Positions 7,651 to 16,854 of a DNA stretch of 64,000 bases are shown here, piece after piece. The stretch is taken from assembly GCF_900176505.1 (NCBI RefSeq), contig NZ_FWYB01000011.1:62001-126000 (forward strand). The letters are read 5' to 3'. Every line of letters starts with the position of its first letter. The first letter of the stretch is position 1. The DNA comes from Pedobacter nyackensis (GTDB lineage: Bacteria > Bacteroidota > Bacteroidia > Sphingobacteriales > Sphingobacteriaceae). The notes beneath the pieces were generated by a model. The model searched no databases, was not told the origin of the DNA, and worked only from the letters and a program-made list of their open reading frames with translations. Position numbers and translations under genes: made by a program.

Positions 7651-8904
7651 ATGACAGTTAAAAATTCTTCAAGTCCTATTTTTATTATAGGTGCTTTATT
7701 TTTTGTGTTCGGGTTCGTAACCTGGCTCAATTCTGTACTCATACCATATTTGAAAATTGCTTGTGAGCTAACCAATTTTGAATCGTATCTGGTAGCTTTT
7801 GCTTTTTATATCGCGTACATCGTAATGGCATTGCCTTCCGCATGGGTACTTAAAAAAACAGGGTTTAAAAAAGGTATGGCTGTTGGATTAGTAATCATGG
7901 CAGTAGGTGCTTTGATATTTATTCCTGCGGCATTAACCCGAACTTATTCTCTTTTCCTTCTGGGACTTTTTATCCAGGGAACAGGTTTAACGGTGCTTCA
8001 AACAGCATCTAATCCATACATTACGATTTTGGGACCACCAGAGAGTGCCGCAAAACGTATCAGTATAATGGGGATTTGTAACAAAGTAGCCGGTGCTATT
8101 GCTCCAATTTTGTTAGGTGCAGTAACTTTAAAAGACGCTGACGGGGTAACGGCAAGAGTTGCAAATATGAATCTTACAGAAAAAGCATTGGAATTGGATG
8201 CATTAGCCCATAAAGTAATTTTACCTTATGTTGCTATTATAGCTGTGCTTATTGTACTTTCCGTATTGGTGTATTTTTCAAATCTACCAGAAATAGATAC
8301 AGATAAAGAAGATGATGATGTTGCCTTAGCAAATAGTAATAAAACAAGTATTATGCAGTTTCCGCATTTATTACTAGGTGTTTTAACGCTTTTCTTGTAC
8401 GTTGGTGTTGAGGTTATGGCTGGTGATACCGTAATTAGCTACGGATCTTCGCAAGGTATAGCATTGTCAACGGCTAAATTCTTCACTACCTATACGCTTG
8501 TTAGTATGATCGTGGGGTACATCATTGGAATATTGTGTATTCCTAAATATTTCTCCCAACAAACAGCTTTAAAGGTTTCTGCTATATTGGGCGTGATCTT
8601 ATCTATAGCGGCGATATTTACTGATGGTTATGTATCGGTATTATTCATCTCTTTATTAGGATTAGCTAACTCATTAATGTGGCCGGCAATTTGGCCTTTA
8701 GCAATAGCGGGCTTAGGCCGTTTTACAAAAACAGGTGCTTCTCTATTAATTATGGGTATTGCTGGGGGCGCTGTGATTCCATTATTATATGGTTATTTAG
8801 CAGATGTTGTAAACCCTCATCATGCTTATTGGATCATGGTACCTTGTTACTTGTTTATTTGCTATTATGCTGTAGCTGGACATAAGATCAGGAGTAAAGC
8901 ATAG
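7651..8904 (+). CDS. Sugar MFS transporter, FucP/GluP family
   Basis: 417 residues with about twelve membrane segments, a typical length for the fucose/glucose-galactose porter branch of the major facilitator superfamily. The N-terminal FVFGFVTWLNSVLIPYLK pattern and the GLFIQGTGLTVLQTASNPYI helix are hallmarks of FucP/GluP proteins, which couple sugar entry to protons (or sodium in some). The substrate is not decidable by eye. It is preceded by a LacI-type palindrome and a long leader and followed by a terminator, so it is a single-gene unit likely controlled by a sugar-responsive repressor or activator. Confidence 0.9.
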   Translation: MTVKNSSSPIFIIGALFFVFGFVTWLNSVLIPYLKIACELTNFESYLVAFAFYIAYIVMALPSAWVLKKTGFKKGMAVGLVIMAVGALIFIPAALTRTYSLFLLGLFIQGTGLTVLQTASNPYITILGPPESAAKRISIMGICNKVAGAIAPILLGAVTLKDADGVTARVANMNLTEKALELDALAHKVILPYVAIIAVLIVLSVLVYFSNLPEIDTDKEDDDVALANSNKTSIMQFPHLLLGVLTLFLYVGVEVMAGDTVISYGSSQGIALSTAKFFTTYTLVSMIVGYIIGILCIPKYFSQQTALKVSAILGVILSIAAIFTDGYVSVLFISLLGLANSLMWPAIWPLAIAGLGRFTKTGASLLIMGIAGGAVIPLLYGYLADVVNPHHAYWIMVPCYLFICYYAVAGHKIRSKA

Positions 8905-8920
8905 CTTTATCCATGGTTTA

Positions 8921-8964
8921 AAATAGAAAGGGCAGAGCTTTAAAAGCTTTGCCCTTTCTATTTT
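8921..8964 (+). terminator. Intrinsic terminator after the sugar transporter
   Basis: Long hairpin with arms AAATAGAAAGGGCA.AGCTT and AAGCTTTGCCCTTTCTATTT around a short A-rich loop, starting 17 nt after the stop. The A-rich start and T-rich end allow termination in both directions. Confidence 0.85.
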
Positions 8965-9077
8965 CTATACTTTTCGTTCGCAATAGTTGAACAAAATGAA
9001 TAGGCAAACTAAATAGAGTGTTGCCTATTATTGTAATTAATTGTAAATACAGGAAGTTTAATTGTTAACGAGTTTAT

Positions 9078-10652
9078 ATGTTCCGCATTCTATTCAGAAG
9101 ATTGAATGAAATATCCATATTAAAGCGGATACATTATATTATTTACGGTATTGGTGTATTGGTACTGGTAGGACTATGTAGTTTGTGGCTGCGATTATCA
9201 TTTATAGCCGCTTATACCCTCGGAACAATAGGTTTGATGTGTGGTTCCGCCGGCATTATCATTGCGATATCGGTAAGAGATAGTGTTGTAGAAGGGATTA
9301 AAGGCATTGTAACCGGAGCGGGACGCATCAAAAGAGGTGACCTGAAAGCCAGAATCGACGGAGAGTCGAAAAATGAAATGAGCATACTGTTCTGGACTTT
9401 TAACGAACTGGTCAGGAAACTGGAAACACATATTACTGAAGTTGACCGGTTAAGCCTCTTGTTGTCAAAAGAAGAGGAGCAAACTCGACATTATCAAAAA
9501 GTAAAGGAGTATTTTCTGGTTAATATGAGCCACGAAATTCGTACACCGATGAATGCCATATTGGGTTTTGCCCGTTATTTACAGGAGTCTTTAAAAGACC
9601 CGGATCAGCTGGAATCTATAAAAATGATCATTAAATCCGGCGATCACCTTTTGGTTACTTTAAATGATATTCTTGATTTTGCCAATATTGAAACCGGGGA
9701 AATCAGTTTTGTTTGCCTTCCTTTTAATCTAAGAGACTCTATTCAATCGGTCTGTATGCTCATGGAATCTAAAGCCCGAATAAAGGGAGTTGGATTAAGT
9801 TATACCCTCGATAAGAATATACCTGATGCAATCTATGGCGATTCAATAAGGCTAAGTCAGATCATTTTAAGTCTTACCTCCAATGCCATTAAGTTCACTG
9901 AAAGTGGTGGTGTTTCTATTTTTGTAAGGACTATATCCGATCAGGAAGACCAGATTCTAATTGAATTCAATGTGAAGGATAGTGGTATTGGGATTCCATC
10001 CTCTAAGCAGGAAGAGATTTTTAATCCATTTGAACAGGGAAGTAACCACATGAAGCGCAAGTTTGGTGGTATCGGAATCGGTTTAAGCATTGTAAAACAT
10101 TTAGTTACTTTAATGGGGGGCGAAATAAAAGTGAAAAGCATCCAAAATGAAGGCTCTGAGTTTTATTTTCGAATGTCATTCTTTAAGGCTAATGCAGGTG
10201 GAAAATGGGAAACGTCAGCGAACGATCCATCAAAGGGCATACTTGAATCGGAGGTCGGGAAAGGGATAAGCGTGCTGGTTGTTGAAGATAATACAATAAA
10301 CCAGTTGCTGGTGATTAAACTGCTGCAAAAGAAAGGATATCAGACTACGGTAGCTGAAAACGGAAAGATTGCCCTTCATAAATATAACCAGGTAGATTTT
10401 GACATCATTTTGATGGACCTTCAAATGCCTGAGATGGATGGCTATGAAACCACCATTCATATTCGGAACCTTGACTCTTATAAAAAGAATATACCTATTG
10501 TGGCTATGACAGCCCACACCATTAAGGGGGAAAGTGAAAAATGTCTGAAAATTGGTATGAACGCTTATATATCGAAACCCTTTCAGGCTACAGAACTGTA
10601 TGAAAAGATTAGATTGTTGGTTAAAGAAAGTAAAAAAGTCATGCCCGTCTGA
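9078..10652 (+). CDS. Hybrid sensor histidine kinase/response regulator
   Basis: 524 residues. Two membrane helices near 20-40 and 43-66 leave almost no extracytoplasmic loop, so the signal is unlikely to be read by a classical periplasmic domain. A HAMP-like segment (about 68-120) and a coiled linker precede HisKA with the phospho-acceptor H152 (NMSHEIRTPMN). The HATPase domain shows the N box (NAIKFTESGG), G1 (DSGIGIP) and G2 (GGIGIGLSIVK). A receiver domain follows (about 397-512) with DN near 404, phospho-acceptor D447 and the conserved K500 in ISKP. There is no DNA-binding output, so a partner regulator or HPt protein must exist elsewhere. It stands alone. Confidence 0.93.
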   Translation: MFRILFRRLNEISILKRIHYIIYGIGVLVLVGLCSLWLRLSFIAAYTLGTIGLMCGSAGIIIAISVRDSVVEGIKGIVTGAGRIKRGDLKARIDGESKNEMSILFWTFNELVRKLETHITEVDRLSLLLSKEEEQTRHYQKVKEYFLVNMSHEIRTPMNAILGFARYLQESLKDPDQLESIKMIIKSGDHLLVTLNDILDFANIETGEISFVCLPFNLRDSIQSVCMLMESKARIKGVGLSYTLDKNIPDAIYGDSIRLSQIILSLTSNAIKFTESGGVSIFVRTISDQEDQILIEFNVKDSGIGIPSSKQEEIFNPFEQGSNHMKRKFGGIGIGLSIVKHLVTLMGGEIKVKSIQNEGSEFYFRMSFFKANAGGKWETSANDPSKGILESEVGKGISVLVVEDNTINQLLVIKLLQKKGYQTTVAENGKIALHKYNQVDFDIILMDLQMPEMDGYETTIHIRNLDSYKKNIPIVAMTAHTIKGESEKCLKIGMNAYISKPFQATELYEKIRLLVKESKKVMPV

Positions 10653-10691
10653 GAAAGCACAACTTTTTTACCCTGGAAGAGAAGATTTTAT

Positions 10692-11162
10692 TTACTTCGC
10701 TGTTGAAAGTAACTCCAATACTTGAGCTGTAGAATTCTTAGTATCCACCTTCTTGATAACATGCGCAATAACACCATTTTCATCAATTATAAAGGTCGTT
10801 CTGTTAGTTCCCATGTACTTCTTGCCATACATGTTTTTTTCGCCCCACACGCCATAATCCTCTACAATTTTCTTATCCGTGTCTGCCAGTAGCGTAAAAG
10901 GCAGGCTATGCTTGTTCACAAATTTGTCATGTGATTTTTCATCATCTGTGCTAACACCTAAAACTACAATACCCTGAGCGGTTAATCCCTGGTAGTTGTC
11001 TCTGAAATTGCAGGCCTCAGCTGTACAACCCGGGGTGTCATCTTTAGGATAAAAATACAGAACTACCGTTTTTCCTTTAAACTGATCAAGCGATACCGTA
11101 TTGCCTTGCTGGTCTTTTGCCGAAAAATCCGGTGCTTTTTGACCTTCTTTTAATTCACTCAT
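10692..11162 (-). CDS. bcp: Thioredoxin-dependent peroxiredoxin (Bcp/PrxQ)
   Basis: 156 residues, the usual size of a bacterioferritin co-migratory protein. Peroxidatic C46 lies in TPGCTAEAC and resolving C51 five residues later, the PrxQ arrangement that forms an intramolecular disulfide. It reduces hydrogen peroxide and organic peroxides in the cytoplasm with electrons from thioredoxin. It follows the M23 peptidase gene by 4 nt, so both are probably on one transcript with the FAH-family gene in front. Confidence 0.94.
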   Translation of the reverse strand: MSELKEGQKAPDFSAKDQQGNTVSLDQFKGKTVVLYFYPKDDTPGCTAEACNFRDNYQGLTAQGIVVLGVSTDDEKSHDKFVNKHSLPFTLLADTDKKIVEDYGVWGEKNMYGKKYMGTNRTTFIIDENGVIAHVIKKVDTKNSTAQVLELLSTAK

Positions 11163-11166
11163 AATG

Positions 11167-12891
11167 CTATTTATAAAAAGTAATTGAATAGTTCTTGTTG
11201 TTGTCTTTCATGTCAGTAACAATAATTTCCAACGTATGTTTTCCCGGGCTGGTTCGCTCATCAAAGGTGTGCCATAGGGTGGCTGTCTTGCTGTCAAACT
11301 CCATTAAGATCCATTTGCCATCAATATAACCATTAAAGCTTTTTATGCCCGAAAGGTTATCTCTGATTTTGAAGGACATTTTGCTGATACCGTTCATGTT
11401 TTTGCCATCAGAAATGTTTAGGGGTGTAACGGTAGGAGCTATGGTATCAGTCGCAATGAAGTAACTGCCAAAAGTACGCGGCTTTGCTTTTACATAGCCA
11501 TTTTCAAAATATCCACCCTGAGATGCTCTGCCTGTATTTACAATAACTGCCTTTTCCTTGTATTTGTTTAAGCTGCTATCCGCTTTAATCCAAAGCTCAA
11601 AGCCGGTATGTAAAGGAGTAAGATTGTTGTGAATCTGATGTATGGCCGAATAGGCATTGGTAGCCGGTTTAGGCAGCTTTTTATAGGTGAAATTCAGGTC
11701 GTTGTATAGACTTCCTTTAGGGATAATCACTTTTACCTCGGCATTGTTAAACTCATTTACATTGTTGTAAGCATAGCTTGTAGCACCAGGGCTCGCTTCA
11801 GGTGTTTCGATAAGGGTTTTGGCATCAGCCTGAACATTAAAAGCCAATGTACTTTTGTTGCCTTTCCCATCAGTAACGGTGTATTTCAGCTTATGTAGTT
11901 TCCCATCTGTAAAAGCTATTTTACCATTGTTTACGAGATTGTAATAAATTTTAAGAGGGTTACCCAAATCAACAAAACTTTTTTGTATGCTTCTTTTGGT
12001 ATTGATGTAAGTAGGGTAATCAATATGGGAGTTGATGGCTTTGCTGTTTTCGAACGAAAATTTTTCCAGGGCGGAGGTATAAACGGGCTGTCCATCTAAT
12101 TCAAGTGTTATAGAATAGACGCCATTGGTACCTGATGCCCCATTGTGCTTGTCGGTGGTTACAATCCCAAAACCGACTTCCCCACCCAGATTAATGGTCG
12201 ATACTTTATTCAACTGGTAATTGCCTCCCGAACCAAGAACCTGAAAGTATTGTTTGGGGACAAATTCATTAAAGGGCTTACCGTTTAGACGGTATACGTA
12301 CATAGAATGGATAACAGGAGAGATGTTGTCGGCAATTTCAAATCCAAACAGTTGCGGGTTTATGGTAGCTTCCGTTTTGGAATCTCTGATTTCGAAATGT
12401 AGGTGTGGCCCACCCGAGCCACCTGTGTTTCCTGTATATGCGATGAGATCACCTTTGCGGACAGGTATAACTGTGGCATTGGGGAAATCATCTATTTCGA
12501 AGGTCTTTTTCTGGTATTGAATAGATTTTACCTGTTGAGCTATTCTAGGGCCAAATCGTTGCAAGTGTGCATAAACTGAAGTAAAGCCATTCGGATGATT
12601 AATGTATAAAGCCAGTCCGAAGCCCCCATTCTGCACACGTAAACGCGAAATATAACCATCGGCAATGGCGTATACCGGGTAACCTTCACGTTGATTGGTA
12701 CGGTAGTCCATTCCTGAGTGGAAATGATTAGCCCGGAGTTCTCCAAAGGAACCTGCAAGCGCAGGAGGAGACAGATCTAAAGGTGCTCTGAAATCTACAA
12801 GCGGATATTTATTGTTGCTAAATATTTGCTGACTGTAGCTGTTTAATGAACAAAGTATTCCAACGGCCAGCAGTACATTTTTTTTAATCAT
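11167..12891 (-). CDS. M23-family metallopeptidase, exported
   Basis: 574 residues with an N-terminal signal peptide (MIKKNVLLAVGILCSLNSYS). A LytM/M23 zinc peptidase domain occupies about residues 40-175: zinc ligands H58 and D62 in HFHSGMD and the catalytic HLH at 163-165. Such enzymes usually cut peptide cross-links of peptidoglycan. A long C-terminal region of about 400 residues follows, with beta-rich, Ig-like stretches including a segment on a conserved aspartate-containing turn near the end (TAPTVTPLNISDGKNM); its role may be cell-wall or protein binding. It begins 5 nt after the FAH-family gene and ends 4 nt before bcp. Confidence 0.9.
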   Translation of the reverse strand: MIKKNVLLAVGILCSLNSYSQQIFSNNKYPLVDFRAPLDLSPPALAGSFGELRANHFHSGMDYRTNQREGYPVYAIADGYISRLRVQNGGFGLALYINHPNGFTSVYAHLQRFGPRIAQQVKSIQYQKKTFEIDDFPNATVIPVRKGDLIAYTGNTGGSGGPHLHFEIRDSKTEATINPQLFGFEIADNISPVIHSMYVYRLNGKPFNEFVPKQYFQVLGSGGNYQLNKVSTINLGGEVGFGIVTTDKHNGASGTNGVYSITLELDGQPVYTSALEKFSFENSKAINSHIDYPTYINTKRSIQKSFVDLGNPLKIYYNLVNNGKIAFTDGKLHKLKYTVTDGKGNKSTLAFNVQADAKTLIETPEASPGATSYAYNNVNEFNNAEVKVIIPKGSLYNDLNFTYKKLPKPATNAYSAIHQIHNNLTPLHTGFELWIKADSSLNKYKEKAVIVNTGRASQGGYFENGYVKAKPRTFGSYFIATDTIAPTVTPLNISDGKNMNGISKMSFKIRDNLSGIKSFNGYIDGKWILMEFDSKTATLWHTFDERTSPGKHTLEIIVTDMKDNNKNYSITFYK

Positions 12892-12896
12892 TAAGG

Positions 12897-13508
12897 CTAT
12901 TTTATGTGAAAATTAAGTAGTTGTTGTCCTTGTAACCAGGCTTCCAGTTTATCACCCTGATGAACCTGGCCTACACCTTCAGGAGTCCCGGTAAAAATAA
13001 GATCGCCTTTTTTCAAAGTGATATAACGAGACACAAAGGCTATGATCTTTTCAAACGAAAATATCATATTTTTTGTATTACCATTTTGTCTGCCTTCATT
13101 GTTAATTTTTAGTTCAAAGGGTAGATCGTAGATATTTTCAATGTCCGTTTTAGGAATGAAGTTACTTACAGCCGCCGAATGATCAAATGCCTTAGCCAGT
13201 TCCCAGGGCAATCCTTTTGCTTTGTGGGCAGTTTGGATGTCTCGTGCTGTGAAATCTATACCTAAACCTATTTCTTCATAATATTTATGCGCAAATTTTT
13301 CTGATATGTGTTTTCCTTCCTTGGCTATTTTTAAAACCACTTCCAGTTCAAAATGAATGTCAGATGAGAAATCGGGGATGTAAAAAGGCTTATTGTCTTT
13401 TAGAAGGGCCGTATCGGGTTTTAAAAAGATAACCGGAGTGGTTGGAATAGGGTTATTTAGTTCTTTGGCGTGTTCGGCATAGTTGCGACCTATGGCAATT
13501 ATCTTCAT
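12897..13508 (-). CDS. Fumarylacetoacetate hydrolase (FAH) family protein
   Basis: 203 residues, a one-domain member of the FAH superfamily. The divalent metal ligands are visible as E54 and E56 (HFELEVV) and D85 (GLGIDFTARD), and the GDLIFTGTPEGVG signature near the end is diagnostic. Small FAH proteins act as acylpyruvase, oxaloacetate decarboxylase or hydratase; the exact substrate is open. It is the first gene of a probable FAH-M23-bcp operon. No aromatic-catabolism genes are near, so a housekeeping acylpyruvate or oxaloacetate role is more likely than tyrosine breakdown. Confidence 0.88.
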   Translation of the reverse strand: MKIIAIGRNYAEHAKELNNPIPTTPVIFLKPDTALLKDNKPFYIPDFSSDIHFELEVVLKIAKEGKHISEKFAHKYYEEIGLGIDFTARDIQTAHKAKGLPWELAKAFDHSAAVSNFIPKTDIENIYDLPFELKINNEGRQNGNTKNMIFSFEKIIAFVSRYITLKKGDLIFTGTPEGVGQVHQGDKLEAWLQGQQLLNFHIK

Positions 13509-13604
13509 GCTGGATTTGTATTAAATGATAACAAGAATTAAGTCAAAACGACTTTGTGTTCCAAAAATAAGAAAGAATTAGCAGGAAGTATAGTGCAGAG
13601 GTTA

Positions 13605-14120
13605 TTATAAAACAGAGATACGTTTTACAATAGTTTCAGAGCCTGACATTATTTTTAAGAAATAAATGCCGCTATTTAAGCGATTTGGAATGGTATAGCT
13701 TTTCGTTTGTTCACCTGCAGGGATTCGTTCATTTGCGAGGGTAACAATTTCATTGCCCAGTAAATCCATTATTTTAACCGAAAGATTAGATTCTCTATCC
13801 ATGCGTAGGATGATATTGATCTGATCATCCACAGGATTTGGATAGACTTTTAAAACGGAAAGAATTTTATCCTGTTTAGGGCTGTTTGCATTCTTGTTTC
13901 CTGAAACCAGGTCGTTGTATGGAATGTAGCCCACACTGAACTTTGGCTTGTATGTAGGAATATTTGCCTTGATTTGAGGAGTTTTGTTGATCTTTTTTGA
14001 CCTGATACCAACCGATAAACTGTCGCTTTTCTGCCCAAAAACACTAACGCTGCACAAAACACTCATGCAAATTATGCAGGAAATGTTAAGGAAGTACGCT
14101 ATAGGTAGTTTTCTCTTCAT
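13605..14120 (-). CDS. T9SS type A sorting-domain protein
   Basis: About 171 residues from the ATG at 14120, chosen because it gives a proper signal peptide (MKRKLPIAYFLNISC..., ending near SVFGQ); the longer frame starts with a hydrophobic stretch without basic residues. The C-terminal 80 residues form a type IX secretion signal: VYPNPVDDQINI, then LSVKIMDLLGNEI, SGIYFLKI and the last strand ETIVKRISVL. The mature part between signal and sorting domain is only about 60 residues and has no recognised domain, so this is a minimal cargo protein. It should be exported by the T9SS and anchored or released at the surface. Confidence 0.85.
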   Translation of the reverse strand: MKRKLPIAYFLNISCIICMSVLCSVSVFGQKSDSLSVGIRSKKINKTPQIKANIPTYKPKFSVGYIPYNDLVSGNKNANSPKQDKILSVLKVYPNPVDDQINIILRMDRESNLSVKIMDLLGNEIVTLANERIPAGEQTKSYTIPNRLNSGIYFLKIMSGSETIVKRISVL

Positions 14121-14133
14121 GCTTGGTTGTTGC

Positions 14134-14165
14134 CAAAAATATAAATAATAAAATAAAAAAATCAA
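14134..14165 (-). promoter_or_regulatory. Promoter of the T9SS cargo gene
   Basis: On the minus strand TTG (14165-14163) is followed after 21 nt by TATTTTTG (14141-14134), 13 nt before the ATG at 14120. This fits the Bacteroidota consensus and predicts a very short leader; it also supports the choice of start codon. Confidence 0.45.
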
Positions 14166-14272
14166 TGATTTTGTTTGTTATTTCAATATTTAACAATATT
14201 TAACAAGTTTATTCGTTTACGGCGGGTTTTTGTTTTTTATTTAGTCTAAAATTCTCCCTAAATATTAATGGA

Positions 14273-14301
14273 TTGAATTTTGTTTATTTACTGTACTTTT
14301 G
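14273..14301 (+). promoter_or_regulatory. kup promoter
   Basis: TTG at 14273-14275, 18 nt spacer, TACTTTTG at 14294-14301. Good match to the TTG/TAnnTTTG pair with a spacer one base short; predicts a leader of about 37 nt before the GTG start. Confidence 0.5.
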
Positions 14302-14344
14302 CCTAGTTTAAAGTTAAATAACTATCAAATCTTATCATTAAATA

Positions 14345-16303
14345 GTGTCAAGTCATAAAAACCTTAATGCCCTTTCTGCCGGCGGTTTATTAGTAAGTTT
14401 AGGTATCGTTTATGGTGATATTGGTACATCGCCACTCTATACCTTAAAAGCAATTTTTAATTCGGTGATTGGTATGCCGAATCCTCAGGTTATTACTGCC
14501 GACCTGGTACTTGGCGCGCTCTCATGTGTCATTTGGACATTAACTTTGCAAACTACGATTAAGTATGTCGTGTTAACGCTAAGGGCGGATAACAAAGGTG
14601 AGGGGGGGGTGTTTTCCCTTTATTCATTAGTGCGTAAAAATGCCAAGTGGCTGGTTATTCCTGCAATTGTAGGAGGCTGCGCCTTATTAGCTGATGGGAT
14701 CATTACACCGAGTATAACTGTTACATCGGCAATTGAAGGTTTACAGCTGAAATTTCCAACCGTAAGTGTTATCCCGATCGTACTGGCGATCATAACGGGA
14801 CTGTTTATTATACAGCAGTTCGGTACTAACCTTGTTGGTAAGTTGTTTGGGCCAATCATGCTTTTATGGTTTGGGGCTCTGGGTTTGCTCGGTTTGTTGT
14901 TTGTCTTGCAGGATTTAACCATTTTTAAAGCATTAAATCCGTATTACGCCTTCAATTTATTGGTCAATAATCCTAAAGCTCTATTGATTTTGGGTGGTGT
15001 GTTTTTATGTACAACCGGAGCGGAAGCTTTGTATTCGGATATGGGGCATTGTGGACGTCCCAATATTCAGATTAGCTGGATCTTTGTTAAGATTATGCTG
15101 ATCTTGAACTACCTGGGACAAGGAGTTTGGATTTTAAAACATGGTAATTATGACGCTACTTTAAATCCTTTCTTTGAGATTGTTCCTGCTCCTTATCTCT
15201 TGTTTATGGTAGCTTTGGCTACAGTTGCTGCGGTAATTGCGAGCCAGGCTATGATCACAGGATCATTTACATTGATATCAGAGGCCGTAAGATTAAACCT
15301 TTGGCCTAAAGTGCGGATCAATTATCCAAGTAACATGAAAGGACAAATTTACGTCCCTTCAATAAACTGGATATTGTGGGCCGGTTGTATTGTTATTGTT
15401 TTGATCTTTAAGAATTCTGGACGAATGGAGGGAGCTTATGGTTTGGCTATTAACCTTGCGTTCTTATCTACCACAATACTGATTGCTGCCTACATGAAGC
15501 GCAAAAAAGTTCCATTATATGCTATTGGGATATTCTTAGCTATATATATGGCCCTTGAGCTTACATTTTTAGTGGGTAATATGTCTAAATTCCTACATGG
15601 AGGATGGGTAACCGTGTTGATCGGTTCGGCGTTATTTACTGTAATGTGGAGTTGGTATGTAGCCAGAAAAATCAAGAACAGATTTGTTAAATATGTTGAA
15701 ATTGAAGATTACTATCAGATCATTAATGAACTGAGTGAGGATATTTCAGTTCCAAAATACTCTTCGCAATTGGTGTATTTAACCAGCGCGAATTTTAAAA
15801 CAGAGATTGAGTCGAAGATCATTTACTCAATTATTCAGAAAGAGCCTAAAAGAGCGGATGTTTACTGGTTAGTGCACGTTGATGTGGTTGATGAGCCTTT
15901 TACAAGGGATTATAAGGTGGAATTTTTAATTCCGGGTAAATTGATCCGGATAGATTTCAAGCTTGGTTTCAGGGTCGAACAGCGCGTTAATTTGTTATAC
16001 AGAAAGGTGATTGAAGAGCTCGTTAAAAATGGCGAGGTTGATATTACCAGTCAGTACACTTCATTGAATAAACATAAAATCGCTGGTGATTTTAGATTTG
16101 TACTCTTAGAAAAGCATTTGTCTAAATTCTCTAAGCTAAGTTTTTACGAACGTACCATTATGGATTATTATTTCATTCTGAAACGACTGAGTCTTTCTGA
16201 AGAGCGAAGTTTTGGATTAGATTCCAGTTATGTTAACGTTGAAAAAGTTCCGTTGATATTTGTTACACCTGATGATATTGAGTTGAACAGGTTGCCAATT
16301 TAA
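14345..16303 (+). CDS. kup: KUP-family potassium uptake permease
   Basis: 652 residues, the usual length for Kup/HAK/KT transporters. It opens with GLLVSLGIVYGDIGTSPLYTLKAIF, whose GDIGTSPLY is the family signature; about twelve membrane helices fill the first 450 residues and a soluble C-terminal domain follows. It carries out proton-coupled potassium uptake in the inner membrane. The start is GTG at 14345; no ATG fits the conserved N-terminus. It has its own promoter, and the 3' end faces the convergent cupin gene across a shared hairpin. Confidence 0.94.
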   Translation: MSSHKNLNALSAGGLLVSLGIVYGDIGTSPLYTLKAIFNSVIGMPNPQVITADLVLGALSCVIWTLTLQTTIKYVVLTLRADNKGEGGVFSLYSLVRKNAKWLVIPAIVGGCALLADGIITPSITVTSAIEGLQLKFPTVSVIPIVLAIITGLFIIQQFGTNLVGKLFGPIMLLWFGALGLLGLLFVLQDLTIFKALNPYYAFNLLVNNPKALLILGGVFLCTTGAEALYSDMGHCGRPNIQISWIFVKIMLILNYLGQGVWILKHGNYDATLNPFFEIVPAPYLLFMVALATVAAVIASQAMITGSFTLISEAVRLNLWPKVRINYPSNMKGQIYVPSINWILWAGCIVIVLIFKNSGRMEGAYGLAINLAFLSTTILIAAYMKRKKVPLYAIGIFLAIYMALELTFLVGNMSKFLHGGWVTVLIGSALFTVMWSWYVARKIKNRFVKYVEIEDYYQIINELSEDISVPKYSSQLVYLTSANFKTEIESKIIYSIIQKEPKRADVYWLVHVDVVDEPFTRDYKVEFLIPGKLIRIDFKLGFRVEQRVNLLYRKVIEELVKNGEVDITSQYTSLNKHKIAGDFRFVLLEKHLSKFSKLSFYERTIMDYYFILKRLSLSEERSFGLDSSYVNVEKVPLIFVTPDDIELNRLPI

Positions 16304-16390
16304 ACAGTAGTCGTTCTTTTTAAGAGTTGCATTACTTCGCTGAAGATTGAAGAATGCGAAGGCTCTTTCTGAGAACGTAATTTTTTCAAA

Positions 16391-16431
16391 AAAAGCAGGG
16401 TGGTTATTAAACTTCGCCACCCTGCTTTTTT
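16391..16431. terminator. Bidirectional terminator between kup and the cupin gene
   Basis: Perfect 13-bp stem AAAAGCAGGGTGG (16391-16403) with CCACCCTGCTTTT (16417-16429), flanked by an A-rich and a T-rich tract, between two convergent genes. Confidence 0.9.
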
Positions 16432-16455
16432 AAAAGTAACCCGAGTAATTAACAT

Positions 16456-16854
16456 TTACATCTTTTTCATTTTACTCATTTTCCCCATTTTTAGTTCGGT
16501 TACAATCATTTTAAGCGTGGTTTCCCCAACGTTTTTTGCCATATGGGTTACAGCAGGAAAGTACATGGCCTCACCTGCTTTGACGTCTGCAACAACTGCG
16601 GTTTTGCCTTTTTCAGTCAGTTCCAGCTTTCCATCTGCTAAAGCGTACACGACATGGTTAGGGTGACTGTGCCAAGGTACTTCAGCGCCGGGCGCAAGTT
16701 CAACTTCCATTACCCGTACTTTTTCATTTTCCAGAAGAACTTTTTTGTAGGCACTAGGAGCCACAGTCATCGGGTCTTGTGCATACACATTCGCGCTCAG
16801 TGTCAGGAATAATCCCAACAGCAACGCCATTGAAGTCATTTTCATTGTTTTCAT
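16456..16854 (-). CDS. Exported cupin-domain protein
   Basis: 132 residues with a signal peptide ending near SANVYAQ, then a single cupin barrel. The metal-site motif HSHPNHVVYAL (H-x-H, first histidine at about residue 60) and the second motif GEAMYFPAVTHMAKN are present, so it likely binds a metal. Small periplasmic cupins of this sort have no assigned reaction. An alternative start is M9, which still leaves a signal peptide. It has no partner gene; upstream lies a 430-nt region without a gene. Confidence 0.75.
   Translation of the reverse strand: MKTMKMTSMALLLGLFLTLSANVYAQDPMTVAPSAYKKVLLENEKVRVMEVELAPGAEVPWHSHPNHVVYALADGKLELTEKGKTAVVADVKAGEAMYFPAVTHMAKNVGETTLKMIVTELKMGKMSKMKKM

Noticed and set aside
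8999-9029. Hairpin AATAGGCAA/TTGCCTATT before the histidine kinase as a terminator
   Set aside because: 9-bp stem but a 13-nt loop and no T tract; a good terminator already stands at 8921-8964.
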